This document shows positions 36,574-49,600 of a stretch of 64,000 nt of DNA, piece by piece (positions within the stretch are counted from its first letter, which is position 1; each line of letters begins with the position of its first letter). This DNA comes from Lingula anatina (Eukaryota; Brachiopoda; Lingulata; Lingulida; Lingulidae): assembly GCF_001039355.2 (NCBI RefSeq), contig NW_019776175.1, positions 5,778 to 69,777 on the forward strand, read 5' to 3'. The notes beneath the pieces were generated by a model, which worked only from the letters and a program-made list of their open reading frames with translations, was not told the DNA's origin and searched no databases. The position numbers were made by a program, and so were the translations under genes.

Positions 36574-38099
36574 GTAAGTGAACAGTCCGTAACATGAATG
36601 TCTCACATACATGTAGATATATATATATATAGTGATAAAGTTTTCAGAAAATATCTGCTCATTTGAAGATAACCTGCCCATCAGTCTATTATAGCAAGAT
36701 GAAAAAAAAACTTAATAACTGACGGTGTCTAAATCAATTTGGATTCCTGCCCCAGGAACACATTTAATTCAATACAGTGGACATCTTATGTAAATACCTT
36801 TGATCTCATGTATTTTAACCTATTTGTATTTCAATTGGTTTTGTTATCTTGCGGCAGTGGTCGAACGCGACATTAAGTTATTCAAGTTGCGTTCTAACGT
36901 TTGATGTTCGTCCAGTTCATCTTTATGATAGCGACGACCCATTCGGGTGCCCAGAATCCCGAAAAAGTCGTTGATGTTTCTTATAGATAACTGTCCTGTG
37001 ATGTTACGGTAATTTAGTACTTACTATCTAATACATAACCGATGTGAATATTCATGTTTGTTTGAAATGTAGTCTTGCCATAGATTTATCTCGCTTCTTA
37101 TAAAGGCTCGCAGACCCGAGAGCTTTATTTGGCACAAAGAGTTGATCGTAGGAACGCGAGTCATTTTTATTGCCATAAAAGATACACTGCACGCAGGGCT
37201 GGCGCGATACCTCGTTGTAAGACATGGAGAAAGGGGTGTTTTTTATCGACGCTTTCGTTTTTTTTAGTTTAAGGTCAGAAAAACTTATCTATTTTGCTAC
37301 GAGCTGAAAGAAAAACTATCCTGCTAGAATCCAAGGTATTCGTATGAGCGGGCCTTTTATGGTTTCATGATTTTTCTCTTTCAACTTCTCACTATGCAAT
37401 AAGCCGACAAGGTAGTTCGTAGTTATCAACAACGTGATTTCGTCTTCGTTAGATTTCGTATATAACCTAGAATTTCATATATTCGTGTGACCCTAATTCA
37501 GGAGACCTTGTTTAGATGTAACATGTGGTACTTTCAAAATAGAATGTGAAGACGTCCTTTGGCACATATTTACAACTTCATACGTTGGTTAAATTCCGTT
37601 TTAGGGAGAATTCTATTATCTATGGATTTTCTTTTGGCAAAAGTTAACAAAATCGTGTATTAACCTTAACGTATAATTCATTGATTTAATGATTTCAATA
37701 TAGGGCGCATTCCGTTTACCATATGCTTACAAATTACTCTCTATGCCCCAGAGATGGGACCCCATTGCTTTGTGAATGACCTGCATTATCATAAAGTGAA
37801 TCAAACCAGAGGATATGTACTACATAAGAAATATGTGCACTTTTCAATAGTTAATATTAAGGATGAGCTGCATATGCTTGTCTTAATCTAGATCGCTGAT
37901 TTAGGTTTATTTCGAGTTTAAGTACGCGTGCGCGTGGTCTGTTTATATCATCATTTGTTTGAATTCCACGAGGAGAGAGAGAGAGAAAGAGAGAGAGAGA
38001 AGTTAAATAGAATCTCTCAAAAATTAGTTTTTCCTTACTTTTGTTGTGTGACAGAGATCTCGCAAACAGAAAATATTGACTCATTTCTCAAATACTCGT

Positions 38100-40200
38100 A
38101 AACAACACAGTTTGACACTTATTGATGAAGTGCACGCCGAGTCCTTACAACACCCCGAAGAGGTTTTGGTGCATTATGCCAGACGGATTTGGATCTTATG
38201 TAAAACAATGTTACATTTGGCTGCCGGTACACAGATAGGACACTCTGTCCATACCAATAGTAGCGTATTGGCCCAGTGCTTTTTCGATGCAAGGAACCGA
38301 TGTCTTCTGTATGCTAGGAATTTGCCCGGCATCTCTTTCAGGCCAAGTAGCTATTAGACGGGAATGCATGTAATTTTTCATATTGGGACAGAGATTGACC
38401 ATTCACATACATTGCTTATTTATATACAAGATCAACAACACTGATGAGTTCTCCGTCTACGACAACAGCCTAGGGACTACATGTAATGTCGCCATTAACG
38501 CCACAGTATATGAATGATAAAAATGCTCTTTGAGCGAGGAGGTTGATTTGACCCGCCCGCCACTCCCTGCGTTCCCTCCCTCCCTATCTTTCGTTCTTGC
38601 TCTCTCTCTCTTTCTCGTTTTCTTTTTTTCTCTCTCTGTCTGTGTGTGTGTGTGTGTGTGTGCGCGTGCGTACGTGCGTGCGTGTTCGTTTGTTTGTGCG
38701 TACATGCGCGTGTCCTCGATGCAAGCCTAAAATTAATAGGTTTATGATGACCTTCATAATGTTAATTAATGTCATTTGAACCAACGTGACAACTCTGAAG
38801 CAGACGGAGACAAACTTTTGACATTGAAATTAAGATGATTCACACCTCAAATGTGGAGCCCCCACAGAATAAAGGCGTGCTTCCCTCGGGCTTCCTTGTA
38901 TAACATTGCCTTGACCGCAGACGCCGACATCGTTGAAATTAATATGCACACGTAGCACGCTCATTTTGAGGCGTAATTCCCCTAAGAACGCCTTCTGATG
39001 TTTAACTTTCAGTCTTAAAGTTGGGTTTAGATTGCGAAAGTAGCATTTTGCGGGAATTTTCAAGATTTAGGTCGGATGTCCGTTAATGTTTTTCAAGTGC
39101 AGAAGAATTGAATATCCACGCCCGGGTAGACTTTTGAAACATTTATAGTGCGGCTAAGAAGCTACTGTATCTTATCAAAATTCCTTTATCTGGATTTGGA
39201 GTTGGTTGCCTTCTTTAAGGGCAAAATTTTGCAAGTCGGATCGTCTCTGACCAAGACCAGGATTGGCGCAAGCAAGGACAATTAAGGACATCGCTTTATG
39301 ATAGAACACTAGAATCAACAACTTTTTGCTAATCAAAGTAGACTAATTGCTCATAACATTATTAGCGGAATACTCAAGCTCAGAAGAAGACGCCATGCAT
39401 TTTAACCTGCGAAAGCACAGCGTGGAGAGCGTAGGTAATGAATAAAGTTTAACAAGCCGGGCAGGTCTGCGGTTAAGATTAGTACTTCAAAGAGTGCTAA
39501 CTGCAGTTCACTATTTGAATGTGATATCTTGAAGGCCTTTATCAAAAAGCAATTTAAGTTCAAACAACACAGTGTACAAAATGTAATATCCTCAAATAGG
39601 GTGATTAAGAGGAGAGCATTATCACATAAATTAAGACAGCTGTGTTCAATATGATAAAAGTTATACGCTCCAATAAAAGTGCATTAAGACCATGTCCTCT
39701 AAAAATCCTATTTATCCTGGAGCGTGACTCGTAACGTAATGCGGGTTTATCATCAGGAGATTGTGAACTGACGTTTAAAAGCAAGTGCACTTCAATTAAT
39801 AATAGCGGTTCGTTTAAGTGCTCTTAAATCGCCATTGTTGTACTTAATTCTTATAGCAATTAATCAACGTTCTGTTTCGCATCGCGCTTGTAAACAAGTG
39901 TATTTAAGGTGTGTTATTTATTTCACAGTCGTTAATTGAGTCGTACTACCAAAAGTAGAACTGAGTCCACTAAGCGTGATTAATGTCACATCATTTATTT
40001 ATTCTTTCTAATTTTAATGCCACTTAATCAAAGCCACGCGAGGTGTCACACTAGTGTACGTATTTCAAAGTTTGCGGTTTGGATATCAATTAGCAGTAAT
40101 AGCGTGACATCCTGTGGTTTACCATGAATATGATACGTCCGGGTGGTATATCTGTGTGTTGTCTTCATTTAGTTATTAATGCAACCAATTTTTAAAGATA
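38100..40200. promoter_or_regulatory. Low-divergence block inside the duplicated unit, candidate regulatory DNA
   Basis: Comparison with copy B (about 48.2-50.3 kb) shows roughly ten substitutions over ~2 kb outside microsatellites, with no difference seen from 38721 to 39290, against about 2% elsewhere. The block is rich in homeodomain-type TAATTA/TTAATTG motifs and holds three TYAAGTG sites (39093-39099, 39814-39820, 40021-40027 reversed). ORFs here are short and not convincing. Constraint or recent gene conversion could explain the similarity. Confidence 0.3.
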
Positions 40201-43200
40201 TTTGCTTATTTCGATGCGGTTAAATTTTTATGAAATTCTTTGCGTTGTTCTTTACTGCCAAACCCACAGCCAGATAAAAGAAGGGAGTAAGAGAACTCGT
40301 GCGTGACTGAATTTCCTGTTTTCGTTCTTTCTTTTTTTCGGAGGGAGGGGGGGGGGGTTGTTGAAATACAACAACTTCTGAAGAAAATGTTTTCACCTAA
40401 AAATGGAGAATTCCTCAAAAGGAGGTAAATTCTTTTCATACAAGGTAGAATCTAGGCTAGGAGAAGTATATGTTTATCTGTTTGAGTAATTTTATTCCAA
40501 GTGTCAAATCCTTGCCAGTTTTAGTCATAGTACTAGGATATAATTCTATCAGTAATTTTCATATAGGTGATAAAGAAAGAAATTCTGTTCGTTTGCTTTG
40601 CGCTTATCTATCGTTTGTAAGAATTCAGGCAACAAGTAAAATAAAATTAAGTAACACGCCAATGGTCACTATTAAAGAGTGCCCGGACGTTAGAGAGACT
40701 AATCTTTGATAATAATAGTTTTCCAATCATTCATTTGTCATGGCCAAATAGGCGTTCCGCCATCTATTCCAAAATAGAAAAAGGTACAAGTAAAGGTGAA
40801 ATGTTTGAAAAATTCCCTATATTTATGTACAAACGTTTAATTTGCCATTGGAGATCTAATACAGTGCTATACGATCATGTAATGTAAGAAGCATATTCAA
40901 CAAGTAGATAAGTCGCCCTATCGTAAAAAAAGAGAAAAACTGATCAAAATGTTATTGAGAGAGTGCATTTCTCGCCTCACGTATAACAATACATAAAATC
41001 ACGTTTTAGAACACATGGTTTAACAATACTACCATCGTTTCATCCACAACGCTCATTGTGGCCATCATTGTTTCTTTCTTTTAGGCAGACGGTTATCGGC
41101 AGACGGCATCTAACCTTTCTGCGTCACTTATCCGTCACCCAGCTTTATGTATTTTTTATTTATTAATTTTTTAAGGTTGACTGTAAGTTCACTGAACTCA
41201 AAGTAATTTATCTGGAAGTCTCTCTCTCTTTAATTTTTTGAGGATAACCAAAGGTTCATGGTGTTGAAAAATGCACTTACATTTTGAAACGATACACAAA
41301 GACGAAAATTAGTGGTTGATGCATATCGTTTTATCACAATGTGGTCCGTTTTCCTTTTGATTATTTGTTCATTAGTATTTCTTATGCTAGATGTCACTAG
41401 ATTGGACCTTGTTAGAGTGTATTTTGTGGTTTGTAAGATAAGACAGAATACACTCACCACCTTGTTAAAAACATGTAAACTGTAATCATAAATCATTATG
41501 ATTCTGGTTGCGATAAGCGCTTATCCCTTTTTTTATACAAGATTGAGCTTTTTGGAGTCGAAAGTTTTCTTGGCGTTTATGATTTAGCATAATTCCTTAA
41601 CTTTTACTTTTTCATTTTTCTTGTAATCGGTCACAATATGTAGCTTCTTTTCAAGTAATAAGATGAAGATGGATATTATTAATTGTTTTAACAAAAGATT
41701 TAACAAAATAGTCTTAAAAGAAATCTGCATTAGCTCAAATAATATGGTTGGCTCGTTTTAAACATGTATCTGCGGCGTGGCCAATCAGATCCCTAAGTCT
41801 TAATCTTCTTCTTTCATCTTTATCTTACGTCTTTTTCTTCTTCTTCTTCCCACGTTTACAAACGAGCAATTACCTCTGCACTTTGTATTGGGTATCAAAC
41901 CAAGGCTTTTTTTTAACTTCTGTAAACCAACAGTAGGCACAACAGTGTCTTTTGAATATAAGAAAGTTCACACATCTTGCCGTTAAGAAGATATACCGTT
42001 TATCTTATTGGCATTATTTTGTTAAGTTGTGGCTAAAACGCCCAAAGGATCTTAACAAGGCATCTTCATTTGTAAAGATAAGGAACAGAGAAGTCCGTGC
42101 CAAATTGATCGTCTGCACGAAATGCGGTTTTACATAATAACACTGTCTTACACTTGTGTAATTTATCCTGCGCGTGCGCAAAAAAGCGCTGCTTGCCTGC
42201 CGGGATCGTCTGCCTGCTGAATTCAAGTATGTAGACGATAGCAAATTGTGTACTGGGGAATCAAGTCTGTGAGAAAGATAAAGGGACAGTTGTATCTATA
42301 GGAATGATGGACTAATCTGGAATTTTGTCGGCTGTCATCTGCTAGTTGTTGCCGGATGTGTGAGGTAAGGACTTCAGTAATGTCATTGGGGTGTTAAAAA
42401 CATCCCGAACTATTTATCATTCATGTGTTCAACGCAGGTTGCAAACTCGTTTCCGTGAATCATCAGTTTGGCGGGTCAATTAGTGAATAATGTCACAGAA
42501 GATCTCCGGCAAATATACAGGCTAAATTGAAAACCTGCCTCACCGTCATGTCTGGATTAGAGATCACTTGAACGTTTTTGGAATTGTATACAGGTATCTA
42601 GTCCTTCATCTGGCCTAGTGACACATAGTAAAAGGTTTGAAGGAACAGACGTGCAAACTGACGATGGCGACTCTTGACATTGCGCCCGGCTACGTGGGCA
42701 GAGTACGTACCTGTAAGACGTGACAGAATATGTGTACTCTCTCGTTATGCAAGAAGGTATTCATTCAAATGTATTTAGGTCTATATCATCAATTAGACAG
42801 GTCTTTCGGCGAATGGGTCTAACCAAAGTTTATAAGCAAATATGTCACGTATTAATATAGGCTTATAATTGCATACATCCTTTCATGTCCTGTACATATC
42901 TTTCAGCTGGCAATAGGTTGAACGTATTTCTCAATACTGGAACCTATACATGGCTTTCTATACAATTTAGACATTTAGATATTGTCAAGTTTAACATGAA
43001 GCTAACAGCAAAGAGGACCGTTGAATTCATTCAGTGACTGTAGAAGTTAATACTAAAGCATTGCTGTCGCGAAAAGATATTTCACTGTTTCCGTCTCCGT
43101 GCATCTTGTGTTTCTATTAAAACGTTTAAAAATGAATATTTATCATATAAAAGCCATGATGATAACAGTAAGGTCCAGGGTCGGATTTCCCAACTGCAGA

Positions 43201-43770
43201 ATCAATGCCAAAGTGAAATTTTCGTTGTTAAATGCTTTCCCTTTTACGTGCAAGTATACATGTAGGGTCTGCGACAATTTCCTTAATAAATTTAAAATAT
43301 ATATTTGGAAACAAAATTATTGCCAACAGAAGGGCATCTGTCTCCAGAATTTTATTCCTAGGTGATGTTATCACAACAAATTCCACCTTTTCCGTTACGC
43401 ACATTTCAGTTTGGTTACAATTTCCTTAATAATTTTGAAAGATAATTACTGTAATGAATGACCAATTTAGCAAGAAAACAAGAACTTGAATTGGTAACAT
43501 TCAGTATCCGTCAAAGATATACGGAAATATATATGTGGTCTTGCTGAGTGGTAAATATTACATTGTAACATGAATTATTTGACTTTAGTGACTGTCATTT
43601 TTACCTTTGAACTTAACTAAGGACGTGCGACACATCATGATATTCAGAATGATTTAAAAATAAAAATCACGTTTTCTATAATCTGAACGAAGCAACAAAG
43701 CACATAATTGTGCATGTTATTGTAAAAGATCAGAAGATTGACTCCAAAATATTAAACTTTGAAAATTAGA

Positions 43771-43771
43771 N
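43771..43771. other. Single-N assembly gap
   Basis: One unresolved base lies exactly between copy A and copy B of the 10-kb unit. The flanks TTTGAAAATTAGA and TTTGAAAACGTAGA are similar to each other. Confidence 0.98.
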
Positions 43772-45802
43772 TTTGAAAACGTAGATAATGGGGCGGGGCG
43801 GGTGACAGAATTGATATTATTTGTTTTTGCAGGGGGCGGGGAGAGGGGTCGCTAACCTGTCATATTTTTCGTATACTGGAATAATGCAAAATCCCTTGAT
43901 AAGACTGCAATCTTTTAATAAATTTCTCCCCGCAATTGTCATTTCGTCAACATCTCACTTCAAATAAACAAAGCATCTTGTATACTTTCTTGAAGAACAC
44001 TATTCATCAAGGTATACAAAACAGTTTTGCACTTTTAAGTGAGCAAAACAGCATGTTTACCTTGTTGAAAAAGTCATTAAATATACCACTCATGTTGTAA
44101 CCGCCGCTTCCCAGATATTCTCCTTCTCGCGTCGTCTGGTAATGTAGTCATCTAAAAACACGCTCAATATTTGAACAACGATTAATCTTAGGAGAGCGTG
44201 CTCATTACAGCGTCCGCGTTTACGTAAATCACTCAAATTAAAATTAATGAAAAAAATTACTTAAGGTTAGGTCTTCATAAACCACGATTGCAAATCAGTG
44301 TGTTATTGTTGGCCCGCCCGGGAGTAACTCTCATGACGAATGAATAAGCTGCCCACTTTCAACATGTCAAATTCATATCTGTTAGGGACAAAACAAACAT
44401 TATTTGAAGATGTACCAAAAGAAAATGATAAATAATCTTTTGAATAAACTATGAAGAACTTATCTTGGATATCCGGGCTTGTCTGTCTGTTATCACTGGC
44501 ATTTTCATACAAGAAATAGGGAAATTACGCATATTTTTTTACTTGCGTATGGGTGTATGCTTTCGAGCCTCACCACAATAGCAAGGGTTGACTCTGCTAC
44601 TGATGGTTAAAATGTGTTATAAGGAACTTCAGATGAGAATCACTTGATGTATTAATTTCAACCCGTCAACGACGCTGAAGAACTCGAATCATTGTCTTTA
44701 CCCAATATATATCCATTATATTGCTCACTTTTTTACGCTGTCAAATCTTCCTTCATTATACAAGCATTTACAAAGGCGTGTCAATGGCATTAATCATAGC
44801 ACTGTAATTAAACTGCGAAAAATATTATTGATTTACGCTTAGTTCCTCACACAGCCTTCGGGTATCATCAAATAAATATCCAAACAGGCATAGAAATGTA
44901 GGAATTTGGGGTGGTTTTGACTCCTGTCTAAGGGCTATCTACTTAGCTGATCAGTTGGACAGTTTAAGCAACGTGTCCAAGTATTCTGAAACACTTAATC
45001 TCACGCGTTACTTACCTATGTACACACTTAACGTGATACCACCTTATTGGAGATAGAGACAGCGATATTTCCAACACCGTTTAATTAACTACCCCTTTCA
45101 CGGCAGAATGCAGCGGTCAATTAAGTAATAGAGGGTCAATAATGCTGATATCGATAAATCTGTAAGATAAAGTGATTGCTGTAAGTAAATATTGTACTAT
45201 TTATGACGTTATAATATACCAGAATTTGTACTTACGTGTACACCTCTCTGGGCTTATGGAAAGTTGCCATAAGGCAATAAATTTCTTCTACCGAAAGAAC
45301 CGTCACTTGAGGCAATGCTATTATTTTCTATAATTATCTAAAGTCCGTTTAAGAGTATATTAAGTTAAGGAAATAGTGTATTCTCTTTTGTTATAAAATG
45401 TTTCCTTCTATGTGGAATGCTGAGATATGTATTATTAAGGTAAAATGATGTCACGTATTCTCAAGAATCTTTATAATTAAGTCACGCAAAATTGAAGTTA
45501 ACTCTTGAGTGAATTCTATTTCACCTTGGCCAAAGTTCTCGCTAAATCAAAACGTGTAAAATGACATGATTTCATTTCTTAACAATAATTATGCAGAGGA
45601 AATCATCCCTCCCGGTAAATGATTCCATTAAAGACCGAACTTGTTTAATAACTAAAACTGCAGCCTAGAGTCTTTTATTTAATAGGATGCAATTTAAGGT
45701 CAAACCCTCATATTTTTACTGGTGTTATTGGCTTAAAGCTATAATGTGTGTCTCTATCTGACAAATTGTTGTCATCTGCCTGTAATTTTGTGGAGTGTGT
45801 GT

Positions 45803-45806
<4 letters not shown>

Positions 45807-45864
<58 letters not shown>
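45807..45864. repeat. (GA)n microsatellite, copy B
   Basis: About 58 bases of GA repeat at the position matching 35672-35750. Confidence 0.97.
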
Positions 45865-45868
<4 letters not shown>

Positions 45869-46634
45869 AACAGATGTAATTATGACAAAGACTAGCAATT
45901 TCGAATGTCTGGACATTTTGAACAGCAGAAAAAAGTGTCTAGGGACTATAAGAAAGTACAGCCAAACTATTACACATATTTTCATATCTTAGCAGTGAAG
46001 GCGGTGTTGAAGCGGGCTGCGTTCAAAATATTCACACACTCAGCATGTGACATCTTCGTGAACTGATTAATTGTAATAAACCGTCTGGGCAAAGGTATTG
46101 ATTATCTACAACATGCAAAGTCACCGCCAGTTTTTTTTATGACGTCACCTCCCATAACTCGTTCGTTTTTGCACGTACTCCCATACTATTTTAAGTAAAG
46201 ACGTTAAGATGCCGTCAGTTTGGCATGATTGAGTACCCTGATATCATCGGCCATAAGGAGGCGGGGTTTGAAAATTGAGTAGATTTGAAATAAGACTGCT
46301 TTCAAGAAAAAAAGTTTTATTTAAAGAAGAAGTTATCCAGTAAGGCTTTCTTGTGAATTCTAGTCTCATTAAAAAGTCAACTGAGGTAAAGTGTTTGACT
46401 TTTTTTAAAGAATTCGGATCATTTACAAGGCTTGCAATGTAAATGAAGCTCTCACCGATGTGCAAGAAATTCATATTTAGATTCAACGCAACCCCTTTCC
46501 CTTGTGCATTCCTCTACCGGTAGCCGTCTTTTTCCCTCTTGAATTATTCTAGCCTCCGAGTAAAGGAGAGGGCGCGCCTACCAAAGATGCCAGCGATGTA
46601 CGAATATTTAATATTCACAACTCTGCTTTTTCAG

Positions 46635-46686
46635 GTCACTTGAAGAGAAGAGAGAGGAGTGAACTTTTCACTGACCTGTGATACCG
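46635..46686 (+). other. Candidate non-coding exon (possible Duoxa 5' UTR), copy B
   Basis: Identical 52-base segment with the same acceptor and donor as 36522-36573. If the 10-kb unit is an assembly duplicate, only one of the two exists in the haploid genome. Confidence 0.35.
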
Positions 46687-49600
46687 GTAAGTGAACAGTC
46701 CGTAACATGAATGTCTCACATACATGTAGATATATATATATATAGTGATAATGTTTTCAGAAAATATCTGCTCATTTGAAGATAAACTGCCCATCAGTCT
46801 ATTATAGCAAGATGGAAAAAAAACTTAATAACTGACGGTGTCTAAATCAATTTGGATTCCTGCCCCGGGAACACATTTAATTCAATACAGTGGACATCTT
46901 ATGTAAATACCTTTGATCTCATGTATTTTAACCTATTTGTATTTCAATTGGTTTTGTTATCTTGCGGCAGTGGTCGAACGCGACATTAAGTTATTCAAGT
47001 TGCGTTCTGACGTTTGATGTTAGTCCAGTTAATCTTTATGATAGCGACGACCCGTTCGGGTGCCCAGAATCCCGAAAAAGTCGTTGATGTTTCTTATAAA
47101 TAACTGTCCTGTGATGTTACGGTAATTTATTACTTACTATCTAATATATAACCGAAGTGCATAATCATGCTTGTTTGAAATGTAGCCTTGTCATAGATTT
47201 ATCTCGTTTCTGATAGAGGCTCGCAGACCCGAGAGCTTTATTTGGCACAAAGAGTTGATCGTAGGAACGCGAGTCATTTTTATTGCCATAAAAGATACAC
47301 TGCACGCAGGGCTGGCGCGATACCTCGTTGTAAGACATGGAGAAAGGGGTGTTTTTTATTGACGCTTGCGTTTTTTTTTTTAGTTTAAGGTCAGAAAAAC
47401 TTATCTATTTTGCTACGAGCTGAAAGAAAAACTATCCTGCTAGAATCCAAGGTATTCGTATGAGCGGGCCTTTTATGATTTCATGATTTTTCTCTTACAA
47501 CTTCTCACTGTGCAATAAGCCGACAAGGTAGTTCGTATTTATCAACAACGTGATTTCGTCTTCGTTAGATTTCGTTTATAACCTAGAATTTTATATCTTC
47601 GTGTGACCCCTAATTCAGGAGACCTTGTTTAGATGTGACATGCGGTACTTTCAAAATAGAAGACGTCCTTTGGCACATAACAACTTCATACGTTGATTAA
47701 ATTCCGTTTTAGGGAGAATTCTATTATTTATGGATTTTCTTTTGGCAAAAGTTAACAAAATCGTGTATTAACCTTGGCGTATAAATTATTGATTTAATGA
47801 TTTCAATTTAGGGCGCATTCCGTTTACCATATGCTTACAAATTACTCTCTATGCCCCAGAGATGGGACCCCATTGCTTTGTGAATGACCTGCATTATCAT
47901 AAAGTGATTCAAACCAAAGGATATGTACTACATAAGAAATATGTGCACTTTTCAATAGTTAATATTAAGGATGAGCTGCATATGCTTGTCTAAATCTAGA
48001 TCGCTGATTTAGGTTTATTTCGAGTTTCAGTACGCGTGCACGTGGTCTGTTTATATCATCATTTGTTTGAATTCCACGAGGAGAGAGAGAAAGACAGAGA
48101 GAGAGAGAGAAGTTAAACAGAATCTCTCAAAAATTAGTTTTTCCTTACTTTTGTTGTGTGACAGAGATCTCGCAAACAGAAAATATAGACTCATTTCTCA
48201 AATACTCGTAAACAACACAGTTTGACACTTATTGATGAAGTGCACGCCGAGTCCTTACAACACCCCGAAGAGGTTTTGGTGCATTATGCCAGACGGATTT
48301 GGATCTTATGTAAAACAATGTTACATTTGGCTGCCGGTACACAGATAGGACACTCTGTCCATACCAATAGTAGCGTATTGGCCCAGTGCTTTTTCGATGC
48401 AAGGAACCGATGTCTTCTGTATGCTAGGAATTTGCCCGGCATCTCATTCAGGCCAAGTAGCTATTAGACGGGAATGCATGTAATTTTTCATATTGGGACA
48501 GAGATTGACCATTCACATACATTGCTTATTTATATACAAGATCAACAACACTGATAAGTTCTCCGTCTACGACAACAGCCTAGGGACTACATGTAATGTC
48601 GCCATTAACGCCACAGTATATGAATGATAAAAATGCTCTTTGAGCGAGGAGGTTGATTTGACCCGCCCGCCACTCCCTGCGTTCCCTCCCTCCCTCCCTT
48701 TCTTTCGTTCTTGCTCTCTCTCTTTCTCGTTTTCTTTCTTTCTCTGTCTGTCTGTGTGTGTGTGTGCGCGCGCGTGTTCGTTTGTTTGTGCGTACATGCG
48801 CATGTCCTCGACGCAAGCCTAAAATTAATAGGTTTATGATGACCTTCATAATGTTAATTAATGTCATTTGAACCAACGTGACAACTCTGAAGCAGACGGA
48901 GACAAACTTTTGACATTGAAATTAAGATGATTCACACCTCAAATGTGGAGCCCCCACAGAATAAAGGCGTGCTTCCCTCGGGCTTCCTTGTATAACATTG
49001 CCTTGACCGCAGACGCCGACATCGTTGAAATTAATATGCACACGTAGCACGCTCATTTTGAGGCGTAATTCCCCTAAGAACGCCTTCTGATGTTTAACTT
49101 TCAGTCTTAAAGTTGGGTTTAGATTGCGAAAGTAGCATTTTGCGGGAATTTTCAAGATTTAGGTCGGATGTCCGTTAATGTTTTTCAAGTGCAGAAGAAT
49201 TGAATATCCACGCCCGGGTAGACTTTTGAAACATTTATAGTGCGGCTAAGAAGCTACTGTATCTTATCAAAATTCCTTTATCTGGATTTGGAGTTGGTTG
49301 CCTTCTTTAAGGGCAAAATTTTGCAAGTCGGATCGTCTCTGACCAAGACCAGGATTGGCGCAAGCAAGGACAATTAAGGACACCGCTTTATGATAGAACA
49401 CTAGAATCAACAACTTTTTGCTAATCAAAGTAGACTAATTGCTCATAACATTATTAGCGGAATACTCAAGCTCAGAAGAAGACGCCATGCATTTTAACCT
49501 GCGAAAGCACAGCGTGGAGAGCGTAGGTAATGAATAAAGTTTAACAAGCCGGGCAGGTCTGCGGTTAAGATTAGTACTTCAAAGAGTGCCAACTGCAGTT

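Larger units (their letters stand above)
33634..43770. repeat. ~10.1-kb duplicated unit, copy A
   Basis: From AGATAATGGGGCGGGGCGGG to ATTAAACTTTGAAAATTA this unit recurs at 43772-53880 in the same order and orientation. Differences in the stretches compared are about 2% substitutions plus indels, with microsatellite length changes; 38.1-40.2 kb is far more similar. No protein-coding gene is recognised inside. The boundary with copy B is an assembly N, so this may be an allele placed in tandem or a real tandem duplication. Confidence 0.9.

Noticed and set aside
38076-38357. ORF present in both copies of the 10-kb unit (also 48222-48467)
   Set aside because: The copies are nearly identical DNA here, so ORF sharing is not evidence of coding; the sequence resembles no known protein and the start differs between copies.
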